NCBI GenBank assembly: GCA_003427395.1
Contig: BFEA01000547.1
Location: 847,657-894,061 of the forward strand
Length of the DNA stretch: 46,405 nt
Direction: 5' to 3'
Origin: Chara braunii
Lineage: Eukaryota > Streptophyta > Charophyceae > Charales > Characeae
Shown: positions 11,230 to 20,796 of the stretch, piece by piece
Numbering within the stretch: the stretch's first letter is position 1
Layout: each line of letters opens with the position of its first letter
Notes under the pieces: generated by a model
What the model was told of the DNA's origin: nothing
What the model saw: the letters and a program-made list of their open reading frames with translations, nothing else
Database searches by the model: none
Program-made: the position numbers and the translations under genes

Positions 11230-12415
11230 CGCTGACTGCATGGGGATGTACCGCTGACCCAGTGCAGTCGCACTGCAGAAACGTATAGTACCCTGTGACA
11301 AACACAGGAGCACACAGGAAGATTGTGCACTGTGACACACACGCGCATGCACCGTGGCACACAGGCACTGTAACGTACACAGCCACACACAGAGTCATAA
11401 TGTGACACATACACAAACACAACAAAACACACATTGCACACTAATGGATACACAGTGACATGGTGCACAGCGACACACAGGTACAGTGTGACACACGCAC
11501 AAAATACCATGACAGTCACTCAGTCACACGCGCAGGTGCACAGTAACACACACAGACACTGTGATACAAATACACAGTCACACTGAGGAACACACAGTGA
11601 TACAGAGATACAGAGTAACATACACACAATGCACAGTGGCATAGTGACACGATGCATGGAGACACACACACTGTGACAGATACACAGTGCCCAGTGTCAC
11701 ACAAATGCACAGTGACACATACAGTCACACTACGACACAAACAGACAATGTGACACATACAGAAGTGACACGGCGACACACGGTGAAATAACGTACTCTT
11801 ATAGTGTTGCACACACACAAATAATGTGACAGTCATACAGTCATACGCACAGGGTTCACAATGACGCACAGATACTGTGACAGTCACAAACAGACAGTGC
11901 ATTGTGACAACAAACAAATAGACGTTGTGACACGCAAAAGCACACGGTGAACACACATACACAGTAAAACATAATGACATACACAGACACACATAGGTAT
12001 TGAGATAGTGACAGTGACATTGTGAAACACGTAGACACAGTGGAGCAGACACAATGAAATACTGGGACACACACAACAGTGTGACATATACGGTGACGCA
12101 TACATGAGTGACACACAACATACTGTAACACGCAGACAAGGTCACGCTGTGACACATGCAGAGTACGCAGTGAAAATACACGATCAGATTGTGACCTGCA
12201 CACATACAACAGACATATCAGATACACAGTCACACTGTAACGCATAGTCACACAGTCACACTATGTCCAACACGCATCCATAGTGAAACACGCACCCGGT
12301 CACGCGGTGACACATACGCAAGTGACACGGACGCTGTGACAAACACGGTGCCACACATTGGGACACGCGTATAGACACTGTGATACATACACAAATACAG
12401 TGACACTCAGACACA
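11230..12415. repeat. Degenerate CACAGTGACAC/CACTGTGACAC array
   Basis: The words ACACAGTGACAC, CACTGTGACAC and their variants recur for about 1.2 kb at irregular 10-30 bp spacing. GTCACA and TGTGAC co-occur, so the array is rich in short inverted repeats. Minus-strand frames of up to 229 residues (Cys/Val/Ser/His rich) are open only because of repeat composition. Confidence 0.85.
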
Positions 12416-12439
12416 GGGGTTTTTCTAAGGGAGTAAACT

Positions 12440-13050
12440 AGCGAGAGCGATAAGAGGAGCGAGGCTCCGAGAAGCCTGCCTTATCGCAATAAAAGGCACG
12501 GACGGTGATAAGAGAAGGAAGGCTATGAGAAGCCCGCCTNNNNNNNNNNNNNNNNNNNNNNNNNNNNNNNNNNNNNNNNNNNNNNNNNNNNNNNNNNNNN
12601 NNNNNNNNNNNNNNNNNNNNNNNNNNNNNNNNNNNNNNNNNNNNNNNNNNNNNNNNNNNNNNNNNNNNNNNNNNNNNNNNNNNNNNNNNNNNNNNNNNNN
12701 NNNNNNNNNNNNNNATGAGAAGCCCGCCTTATTACCAACCACCCGTGCGTCAGTGTAAGTGAGCGATAAGAGGAGCGAGGCTCCGAGAAGCCTGCCTTAT
12801 CGCAATAAACGGTACGGACGGTGATAAGAGAAGCAAGGCTCTGAGAAACTTGCCTTATTACCAACCAGCCGTGCGTCAGTGTAAGACGGTGAAACAAGGC
12901 TCCGAGAAACCTGCCTTATTGCCCGCCAACCGTGCTTCGATACGAAACAACGATAGGAGAAGCGAGACCCCACGAGGTCCACCGTATCACAAGCAGAAGC
13001 CCAGTGAAGACGAGTCGATCCCGAGTGGTCTACCATACTATTACTAATTT
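12440..13050. repeat. 58-bp hairpin minisatellite, with gap
   Basis: Units start GCGATAAGAGGAGCG or GTGATAAGAGAAGC at about 12447, 12505, 12763, 12821 and 12885; spacing is 58 bp where intact. Each can fold: GATAAG pairs with CTTATC around an inner AGGCT/AGCCT stem. The assembly gap 12540-12714 lies inside. Later units decay towards 13040. Confidence 0.85.
12540..12714. other. Assembly gap (175 N)
   Basis: A run of N, flanked on both sides by the 58-bp minisatellite, so the true unit number is unknown. Frames running through it are artefacts. Confidence 1.
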
Positions 13051-14444
13051 TCTCGATAGACAGGGAACGGTGAAAGCCCTGAAAAAAGATTGATCCATTA
13101 TTAACAGACCACTTTCTGATTCTACAAAGGTGGAGGTAGAAGGAATGTGACCAAGTGTGACATGTCCTGCTACCTTAACCTATTGATTGAGACCCATCTT
13201 ATGATTCTACTCCATATGAGATGAATGATATTTTGTCTATGAAGTCTGAAGGGGAAAGTTTTGGCGATGTTAACGCTATATTTTCTTTTTTTAGACGACT
13301 ATCTCTAGAAACTGATCTGATGAGAAGTTAGAGAGGCTGCCTAGAGGGAGTTATATCGATGTAGTATTATTCTCGACTAGAATGAAGTTCGCTATATTGA
13401 ACTTTAGATAGGGTTGTGACGAAGGGAGAAAGGTGTTGAGACCGTGTTGGCCTGTGTGTGATTGCAGATCATCTTAAATTTCAAGAAGACTCACTATAAG
13501 TCTACGCAAGACTATATATGCTGTTGCCTTACGGTAACAGGTTGGTTCGTCAACTCAACCTTCACTCACCCTCAACACCCACACTTTGCATCGACCTTTG
13601 CACTGAAAGACATTTTATAAATTTTCAGGTCATTATCTAAATGGTCCGTGTTTGGTCAAAAGGGGTTATTGAAATGACTAAAATCATATTCGGATAAATA
13701 ACTAAGTCGAAAGGGAGATGTCTTACTGAAAGGTTGAAAGTGTAAGTGTAATGGGGGTGAAAGTGAATAAATGGTTGACTCTGTTAGAATTGTGGAATGC
13801 ATTTACTTTTGTTTGCAGGTCAGTAAAACGACCAACCACTCTATTCACTACAACTTATTGAGAAGCCTATGCTATCCTGGACCTTGATCCAGATGTTCCA
13901 TCAGTGCGCGATTGGTTTGAGTACCCAGCCTTGCGCTGTTTTTTGATTGTCAGGAAGATTAGGATTATTGATAAGGCGACAAACCATATTCATTTCATGT
14001 TCATTTCATTTGTACATGTTTGAAAGGTCAATGACCTATGTTTTCTCTTGATGAATTTGAACTGTTTATGTGAATGTGTTATGTGTATGTGACATCTCCT
14101 CGCCTAATTACTCAGCCTTATCTTACTTCACATGTATGTATGCTATGGTTAAAGGGTTTTCATAAAGAGATATGTCGAGTGAACTTAATCACTAGGTAGC
14201 ATGGGGTATGTGTCTTATACGCAACCCTTGATAATTTAAGTACAGAGAGAGATCCTGCTCTAAAAATGGGCTAGGTTATGAGTCATACCGATAAAAAGTA
14301 TTTATATCCAAAACATAGTATGTGCAAACGTCTGTCGGTCGAGTCAACCTAAATTGTGAGTCGGTCCGGGAGATCAGTGTCCGATGCCCGATGCGTATAC
14401 GGGTCAGTCTTAGGCGTTCAACCGCATGTATGCCTATGCTATGG
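13051..14444 (+). other. AT-rich part of LTR O, no gene
   Basis: AT-rich sequence without a credible frame. The hairpin CTGTTGCC/GGTAACAG (13521-13540), followed by GGTTGGTTCG, parallels D-LTR 19318-19344. Bases 14375-14444 align with the D-LTR segment ending in CCTATGCTA. I see nothing else. Confidence 0.5.
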
Positions 14445-14450
14445 TGTTGT

Positions 14451-14476
14451 ACCAAATACCCTCACAAGGGTATTTG
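14451..14476. repeat. LTR-start palindrome, 5' LTR of D
   Basis: CCAAATACCCTC and AAGGGTATTTGG flank a 2-base centre; one arm base differs from the perfect copy at 26189. Confidence 0.9.
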
Positions 14477-14499
14477 GCGTGTTTTTTGCAAGTCACGCC

Positions 14500-17400
14500 G
14501 GTGCGGTTTCGCTAGCCTGACGGCGTGCGCATGAGCGGAAGCATAGGTTCTTGTCAATGCGAGAGGCGCGCGTGGCGGAGCGGGGTATTGACGGTGAGGC
14601 GCAACTGTGCGCTGCCCAGGCGTGCGCAACGTCATGGGCCGGCGGGACGTGCGACATTTGCTTGTACTTTATATTAAATAATTGTTGTGTGAAGTTCTTG
14701 CAGGTTCCGACATTTTGCATAATTCGAACGTGACGCCGGACTCGATGGTCGTCACGGCAGTCGAGGACCTTAAACGTACGGTGGGGATTTTGACCCGCGG
14801 CGAGGGAGGAATATCTTCGGCGGGGCCTTGGCGGGTGTACTGGCCGCTCCGCGGTTTGCTGTGAGAGGTTGAGTGCAAGCGGGCCGTTGGGACCCGCGAC
14901 CTGGCGGACTACGCCCGGGGCGCTATGGCAAGGCCCACCGCGGTACTATGGCATGTCGTGGGCCATAGGGAACCAAGCTGTGGGCCGGCAGTAGGCCCGC
15001 GCCCTGAACTGTAGGGCGGACAGCCTGTGTGGGGATTGCCCGCTGGGGACCCGAAGGGGCGGCCAACCCTGCCTGGGCGGAGCGAGGGAGAGGGTGTGTA
15101 TGGTGGGATGAACCGGCATGAGAGAGTGCGCCGGGTGCATGCGTGGGGGAGGCAAGCAGCTCGGCGGTAGCAAGTGGAGGAGGCAGGCCGGTACGGTGCA
15201 GTGACCAGGCGCTAAGTTGGAGAAGCAACGGGCAACGGGCGGGCCGGATTGCGCTGTGCAACAGCGGGCTGGTGAGAAGCGCCGAGCGCGGGAGGAGGCA
15301 GGCCGGGCAGCTGAGGGCCGATCGATAAGCAGCAGGCGGTAGAGGTAAGGAGGCTGGGTCATCGTAGCGGTCGGGCACTGTGCGAGCAGCAGCGGGCCGG
15401 CCGGCAGGTAGTTGAGCATCGGGAACGGGGTGAATGAACCGGGACGGAGGGACGTGCCAGGTGCAGGCGGGTGAAGATAGCCATGGCGGACGGCAAGCTC
15501 GGCGCGGTCAGGGAGCTATAGCTCGCTCGATTCCTAACGAATTCCGGCGAGGAAAAGGGCGGAATAGGGGTTCTAAAGGCGGGCGGGCACGATTACAACG
15601 TTAGTTTTGGAAGAGAACGAGTGTAGAAGGAGGTTAGTGGAAGAACTGCTGCGTGGAGATGGCGGGAGATGAAAAGGAGGGGAGGTTAAAAGTTCATATC
15701 TCACCCGTTTCTTGGTGGAAACGGGTGATTGAAGAGGTGATTCTGGGATTCTAAGCCATGGAGGATTCAGCAATGATGTTAGTTTTGGGAGGGGATCAGT
15801 AAATAGGGAGCGAGCTGGAAAAGGGACTGCGCGGTGGTGTCGAAGACAATGGATATGGCGGGGGAAGTAATCAAGATACCACTCGATTCTTGATGGAATC
15901 GAGTGGGTTGAGGGTCGGAATAGAGGTTCGTGAGTACGGCGATGTTGATGGTGGTGTTGGCTTTGTCTATGGGTTAGTTGTTTGGCCGGATTCGATAGTA
16001 CAGGCTGCGTCGAGGACTAGATTGGAATATGACAACGTATCTGCCCATGTTTCAAGGGCAGGTTCACTCGATTTCTGCTCATCATGACTACGAGGGAGAG
16101 AGGGATTTGCCTGCACGAACACACCGTCATGCTTAAGCGGCGGGAGCTTCATGGGCGGTCTTCCTCGTGAAGAACGTGGCCGCAGTTTTGATGAGATGGT
16201 GTGTAGAGGCGGCGGGAGAGAATACGACGATGTATTTTCCCGTATTCTAGCGGAAGATTCATTCGGTTTTGTTAATCTTATCGATCAAGGGGCGTATGAA
16301 TGGTTGTAGGGTTGGAGACTTACCTGGCTTCCGGTGCGTTGCTGTCTCGCTCACGGGGAGAGCAGCCCCCGTTGCGAGCATTGCAGTGCGAACTTGTGGT
16401 GGGTCGTTCCCGGTTCAGGAGGTAGATCCGATCGCTTGCTCTTTCTACTGAGCAGCAACAGGAGGATAGCCACGGGGCCTGAGACTTACCGGTTACGGTG
16501 TCTAGCGCCTTGTTCGCTGCCACAATCGGACCGGGTGTACGTGGGTGCGTGATCAGAAAAGCAGGAGAGGGAGGGGTTGTACACAGAGGGGACAATACAT
16601 ACCTGGGCAGCGCCTTGCAGAGGATCTGCTTGGGCCGAGCTTGCCTGCCCAGTGGATGATGTGGGGGGGCAGAGGCTGAGCTATGGCGTCAAGCTGGGTG
16701 AAAAGCTGAAGTGGAAGGTCGCAGGAGCGGAGTAGCCGTGCATGAGCGGATGCAAGGGTTAGGCAGTAGAAGGAGCGAATGCAAGCCAGAGGAGGGGAGA
16801 GAGAACTTACCTTGAATGGGAGGTGAGGACAGCAGGGTGGCAACACGGCGCCGAAGGACTTACCCGTTGCGCTGTATGTCGCCCAGCCAAAAGCCAGACT
16901 GCAGTAGCAAGGTGGCCCGAGCTTGAGCCGTGGTATTGTGGCTGCACCCATCATGTGCTGAACTTGGCCGTAGTGGTTGCTGCAGCTGGTCGTCGGCTGC
17001 TGCTGCCTGCTGCGGATCGCGTTACCCCTGATTGTGGCTGCCTTCAGTTGTTACCATGCTGCCCCGGATCCTTGATTCTTTTGCTATGGCGAGTCGGTGC
17101 GATTTGCTGTTGACCACTATGTTGGCATGCATGCGGCCGTTCGATTCCAGCTGCGTCATCTTGACTCTTGGCTGCAGCCGTCTAAAGACCACATGGCTGC
17201 GCCCAGGGAAGCGGAGAAGTGGGGCGAGGAAAGTGGGCTGCAAATGAAGGCTGCTGTTGCGGCGTGATGGAGCAGTGGCGAGGGGAGGTATTGTTGCAAA
17301 TTGAAGGGTCGTCAGAGGACTAGCTTCGGCAGTTTGACTTTGACATTGACCAAATTGCTGCTTCGTTTCGGCCAATTTTGCGGGGGCCCTTTGGCGAAGG
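14500..17400 (+). other. GC-rich LTR block with non-conserved frames
   Basis: The GC-rich first half of the LTR holds many frames (the largest are minus-strand frames at 14923-15419). They recur in the 3' LTR (26661-27157) and loosely in the inverted LTR (45057-45513), mainly Pro/Ser/Ala/Leu-rich and without a domain. The indels I could see between LTRs are not multiples of three. I read this as regulatory or structural LTR sequence rather than genes. Several minus-strand donor-like motifs occur at 16318-16867. Confidence 0.5.
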
Positions 17401-17900
17401 AAGATTAAGAGGCCCTCTCCTGCGAGTCTGAGCGCACCCCCCCTTGTACCTGAGACACTAATAACCTCTTCTTTTGTCCTTCTTCTTCTAAGTCTGGTCT
17501 ATTGGCTCTGAGAGGAAGGTGGCAGGCGAGATTGCAACCCGTAGTCCGCGCCTAAGCCTCTGTGGGAGGTTCGCCCCACCGATTGCGGGAGCTCTGCCGG
17601 AACTGAGGAGGAGTTCTGGAGGCAGGGAATTGGAGGGTAACCGTTGCTTTCCTTCTATAAACCCAGTTATAACCCCTATCTGTACATCTTTCTACACTTG
17701 ACTGAATGTATGGTGTGAAACCTGTATTTGGCTCTTGGTTGACTTTCATGACATAAGTCAGACTAAAGTAAAGAAAATTGTGTGCAACCTCAGTTTCAGC
17801 CTTGTTGATTGTCTTAAAGCAGATTGCGAACAAAAGGGGTTGCGTTTGGGGGAAGGGCGGAAGTAAGGTGGTTCTGCTTGAGATTGAAAGGGTCTTATAG

Positions 17901-18693
17901 GGTCAGGCAGGTTCCATAAGATTGGATGGCCTGACCGCTGTGTTTTATTTTTCGGATTGCATGGAGGGTCATGACGTTCTATAACCTTAGGTGACCTGAC
18001 TGCTCTGGCTTGCGAGGGATTGATTGTGTTCAATTTTCAGGAGCTCAGGGCGCTCTATAAGTTTAGGTACCCTGAGTTGCCTTGTTTCTTGGGGTTTCTT
18101 AAGTTTCTTTGTTTCTGAACGAGGGGACAGGGCTGTTCTGTAAGTTCAGGTGGCCTAGTCTCTTCCTGCTTTTATTGTGAGAAAGTAATTTTTGCCAAAG
18201 GGGCAGACCCTTCTGTAAGTTCAGGGGGTTTGACTCAATGCCACACACATGATGGCTCAGAGAGAAATGAATCCGGCAGAGAGTTAGATCCTTCTGTAAG
18301 TTCAGGGGGTCTGGCTCAAAGCCTCGTACATGCTGGAACCCAATGGTTATAACTTGGCTATATTTTACTACTATTTTATCTAAGAACGAGCTAATCAGAC
18401 TATTCTATACGTTTAGGTGGTCTGACTATAGCCTATCACAACTTGAAGAGAGTATAACTAAGAATAAAACTGTTGGTAAATTGGGGCAGAATGAACTTAA
18501 GTTAGTTCAGTCATATGCAGCCTTAGAAGACAAAGGTGAAAACATATATATATAACTTGGATATCTTAAACAGTTCAGAGCGACTAGAATGGTCTAGTTA
18601 TATGCCCAAAGAAGAGAAAAGTAGTTGTGCCCTCTGTTTTGTGTATACTTTTTGGCTAAGTTAGGCACATTCCATAAGTTTAGGTGACCTGAC
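17901..18693 (+). repeat. Covarying hairpin array, 5' LTR of D
   Basis: About nine units at 40-120 bp spacing, each a 5-8 bp stem around a loop of 16-21 bases related to TTCTRTAAGTTYAGGTG. Stems: GGTCAGGC/GCCTGACC (17901, 17929), CTCAGGG/CCCTGAG (18044, 18070), CAGACCC/GGGTTTG (18204, 18226), AGATCC/GGGTCT (18286, 18307), TCAGAC/GTCTGA (18395, 18420) and GTTAGG/CCTGAC (18660, 18688). Stem sequences change between units while pairing is kept, often by paired changes or G-U pairs. Confidence 0.8.
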
Positions 18694-19317
18694 CTTATGC
18701 CTTATGTAACCAGGGTATAAAGGGTTAAAACCTTGAAAGATCATGAACTATTGTTGCCTAGATAAATTAGGGATGGTGAGAGTACTTACCTTTGTGGTTT
18801 GACCTGCATGTGGCTGATTAAGGTTACTACTTCGTCCGAGTTTCAGTTTGATAGGTAATTGCTTTAGTCGCTCGCCACGTGCTAGAGCCATAGGAGTTAG
18901 TTTCAATTCCTGCATTTTCTTAGCTAAGCTTCAATTCCTGCATTTTCTGAGCTAAGTTTATTTTGACTTAGGTCGATTCTTGCATTGTCTGAGATCTTTT
19001 GTTATACTTGGCTCGTATAAATTTTGGTAAGCTACTTTCCCTATGGGAAGCGCTGCCGAAATTTTCTTGATTTATGGAGATCCACCCTGCATAGGGGAGA
19101 TTATGCCATAAATCTACCTTTCTTTGGGCGCTGGCTTAGAGGTAGACTTAGACATAATTAATTAGGAGGATTCTTAGTGAGACTGTGATATGAAGATCAT
19201 TCTCCAAGAGCTTATGATTTTAGCTTCGGGCATTGACATGCCTTGTGCTACAGATCCTCTTGGTCATTTGACTCAGTATTTGGACTAGTTTCACCTTAAT
19301 CCCACGAGGATCATCTT

Positions 19318-19336
19318 CTGTTATCATTGATAACAA
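19318..19336 (+). repeat. CTGTTATC/GATAACA hairpin in LTR
   Basis: Found at the same LTR position as 31052-31070, 34458-34477, 40400-40418 and (as CTGTTGCC/GGTAACAG) 13521-13540. In D it is followed by GCCGAC/GTCGGC. Confidence 0.8.
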
Positions 19337-20172
19337 GTTGGTTGGTTGATCGCCGACTCGTCGGCTCACGACACAACTTTGCTTACACTTGTACCTCAAC
19401 CTGATTGCCTTAGCCCTGAGGTTTGATATGTTTCTTTGAGGGTTTAACCGAGCTTCTTTTAAATGGTCATTATAGAGGACGTATGAGATTTAATGAAAAT
19501 TTGACTATAACTGGGGCTTGAGTGTGTGAGGCGTGGCGTGAGTTACAGGGAACAGTAAAGTTGACCTCATTGGTGTATGGCAATGTGGCTATTGTGTGTG
19601 CCTGTGTTTTATGCAGGTTAGTATGTTGGAGCTTGGTACATAAGCCATACTTTGGAGACAGTGCGAATAACAACCATCTGTCCCACGATCTGCAAACCTG
19701 ATGAGTTTATGTTTCCCCGTCCTTTTATCGTTATCTCAAGTTCCGAATTGATATATGAGTGATGGGGTGTTTGTTTATTCTATTGATTGATTTTGCTTAT
19801 TGATTTTTATAGTTGGACGTTGCAGTCCGTGACAGCCGTCAAAGTCAAACCCCTTGACTTTCGCCCAGGCCCGGAGTGAGACTCATTTCCGGGGCAGTAA
19901 GAAGCAGCTGTCACCACAGGTATGAACCTGTGTACCACCTACTCTGCACAGGGTGCAGAAGAGGGTGTGTGATCTTCAATCGCGCATGGAGGTTGTCCAA
20001 CGTCGAGAGATTAACCCTCAAGGCGCTTGTCAGCCGACACTTGAGTGTCGAATGCGATTCCCGATATTAACGAGAACCGCGCGAGTATGGGTACTACATA
20101 GTACGCCATCCTTGCGACCGCTTGCGTACACTTGCATTGCGAGTCGATATGAGTTAGCCCTGCGTGTGTGCG

Positions 20173-20182
20173 GTTTTATACT
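20173..20182 (+). promoter_or_regulatory. Candidate LTR TATA box
   Basis: TTTTATACTA in a GTGCGG/ACTCGCG context, kept in the 3' LTR (about 31909) and as TTTTTATATT in the inverted LTR (complement near 39000). It is about 410 bases before the conserved donor and 600 before the LTR end. No experimental support. Confidence 0.35.
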
Positions 20183-20581
20183 AAGACTCGCGCGTGCCGC
20201 CTATCCGATATCCGCGTCGAAAAGTTATGGGATGGCTACCGAGGGGCTAGGAACGTTGTCACGTTGTTTGTGTTGTGTCATTTCTTATGTGTGTGTGTGT
20301 TATATTTTTGTGATTCGTAAGGTGGTGTGCGCGTGGTGTGTGGGATGCGTCCTAGTCGACCGACGACGAATCGCGCTTGGGACCTCAGCCCGCCCAAGAT
20401 GTCGATTCACGTGCGGGTCTGACAAAGGTGTATTACCGCGCGTACCCCCTATGCTACAACGAACGAGAAACACCCTCGGCTGGTCCACCTCTGCGATTGC
20501 AGCTGATTAGCGTTCGTACTGTGGACTGGTAGCTCGGCGGGGATACACCCACCGAAGGGAGGTCACAACTCCCGTAAGGTG

Positions 20582-20590
20582 GAGGTAAGT
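20582..20590 (+). promoter_or_regulatory. Conserved 5' splice donor in LTR
   Basis: GAG|GTAAGT with the intron starting at 20585. The same site is in C1 (63-71), the 3' LTR (32316-32324), LTR X (35265-35273) and, as GAG|GTGAGT, LTR O (32634-32642). The inverted LTR has GAGGCAAGT (38597-38605, minus). It could splice to 22952. Confidence 0.6.
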
Positions 20591-20778
20591 CGTGCCTCGC
20601 GTAGGCCCTATCCTGCCGTAGGGGCTCGCGAGAGGTATGGCTGGCGCACTCGGCCGGATCGGCTTGCGGATGCTCCATGTGTATTTGCGACGAAGGATTT
20701 AATATCGAACTCCTGAGTGACGCGGCCGGGAGGGTCCAGTGCTGCTTCGTGCGGTGCCGGACCGATGCGCTCGACAGG

Positions 20779-20796
20779 TGGCACCGTTGCAGGGGA
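20779..20796 (+). other. Primer-binding site, tRNA-Asp type
   Basis: TGGCACCGTTGCAGGGGA lies two bases after the LTR end and matches the complement of the plant tRNA-Asp(GUC) 3' end at 16 of 18 positions, judged from my knowledge of that tRNA. Confidence 0.85.

Larger units (their letters stand above)
7661..14444 (+). mobile_element. Older LTR O, left part, interrupted by element D
   Basis: It begins TGTCGGACCAAATACCC, the family LTR start, with the complete terminal palindrome at 7669-7694. Its right edge (about 14375-14444) matches the LTR segment 80-150 bases before the A-box-like motif, and that homology continues after D at 32511. It contains a hairpin CTGTTGCC/GGTAACAG (13521-13540), the counterpart of CTGTTATC/GATAACAG in D. 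SINE copy 2, P copy 2 and several satellites lie within it, presumably as later insertions. That all of 7661-14444 is one LTR is inferred. Confidence 0.55.
14445..20776 (+). mobile_element. 5' LTR of element D
   Basis: 6332 bp. In order: terminal palindrome (14451-14476), GC-rich block (14500-17400), a segment with GGGAGCTCTGCCGGAACT (17586), a hairpin array (17901-18693), a hairpin CTGTTATC/GATAACA (19318-19335), and an AAAGTCAA/TTGACTTT hairpin (19841-19861). Then a TCTGCAC/GTGCAGA hairpin (19943-19959), a TATA-like TTTTATACT (about 20173), a GAG|GTAAGT donor (20582-20590) and the end CTCGACA. Compared with the 3' LTR it has a 28-bp tandem duplication near 18905-18960 and lacks about 37 bp near 19075. 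Confidence 0.9.

Noticed and set aside
11516-12251. 229-residue Cys/Val/His-rich minus-strand frame
   Set aside because: It follows the CACAGTGACAC array. Several overlapping frames are open at once, as expected of a stop-poor repeat.
12425-12897. Frames of 77-124 residues across the gap
   Set aside because: They run through the N tract and are artefacts.
14440-14444. Target-site duplication of element D
   Set aside because: TATGG before and ACGGC after do not match; at best ATGG and ACGG with one mismatch.
14923-15419. 157-residue minus-strand frames repeated in both D LTRs and loosely in LTR M
   Set aside because: Repetition follows from LTR duplication, composition is Pro/Ala/Ser-rich, and no domain is visible. 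The frame is not clearly kept in LTR M.
17901-18693. CRISPR array
   Set aside because: Units are hairpins with variable arms, irregular spacing and no identical direct repeats, in a eukaryotic retroelement.
17901-18693. Integron attC array
   Set aside because: Paired arms with varying sequence resemble attC sites, but there are no RYYYAAC/GTTRRRY core motifs, cassette genes or integrase, and the array lies in an LTR.
20173-20510. Continuation of the 185-residue plus-strand frame in the LTR end as a protein
   Set aside because: In the 3' LTR the equivalent frame is broken by stops and indels.
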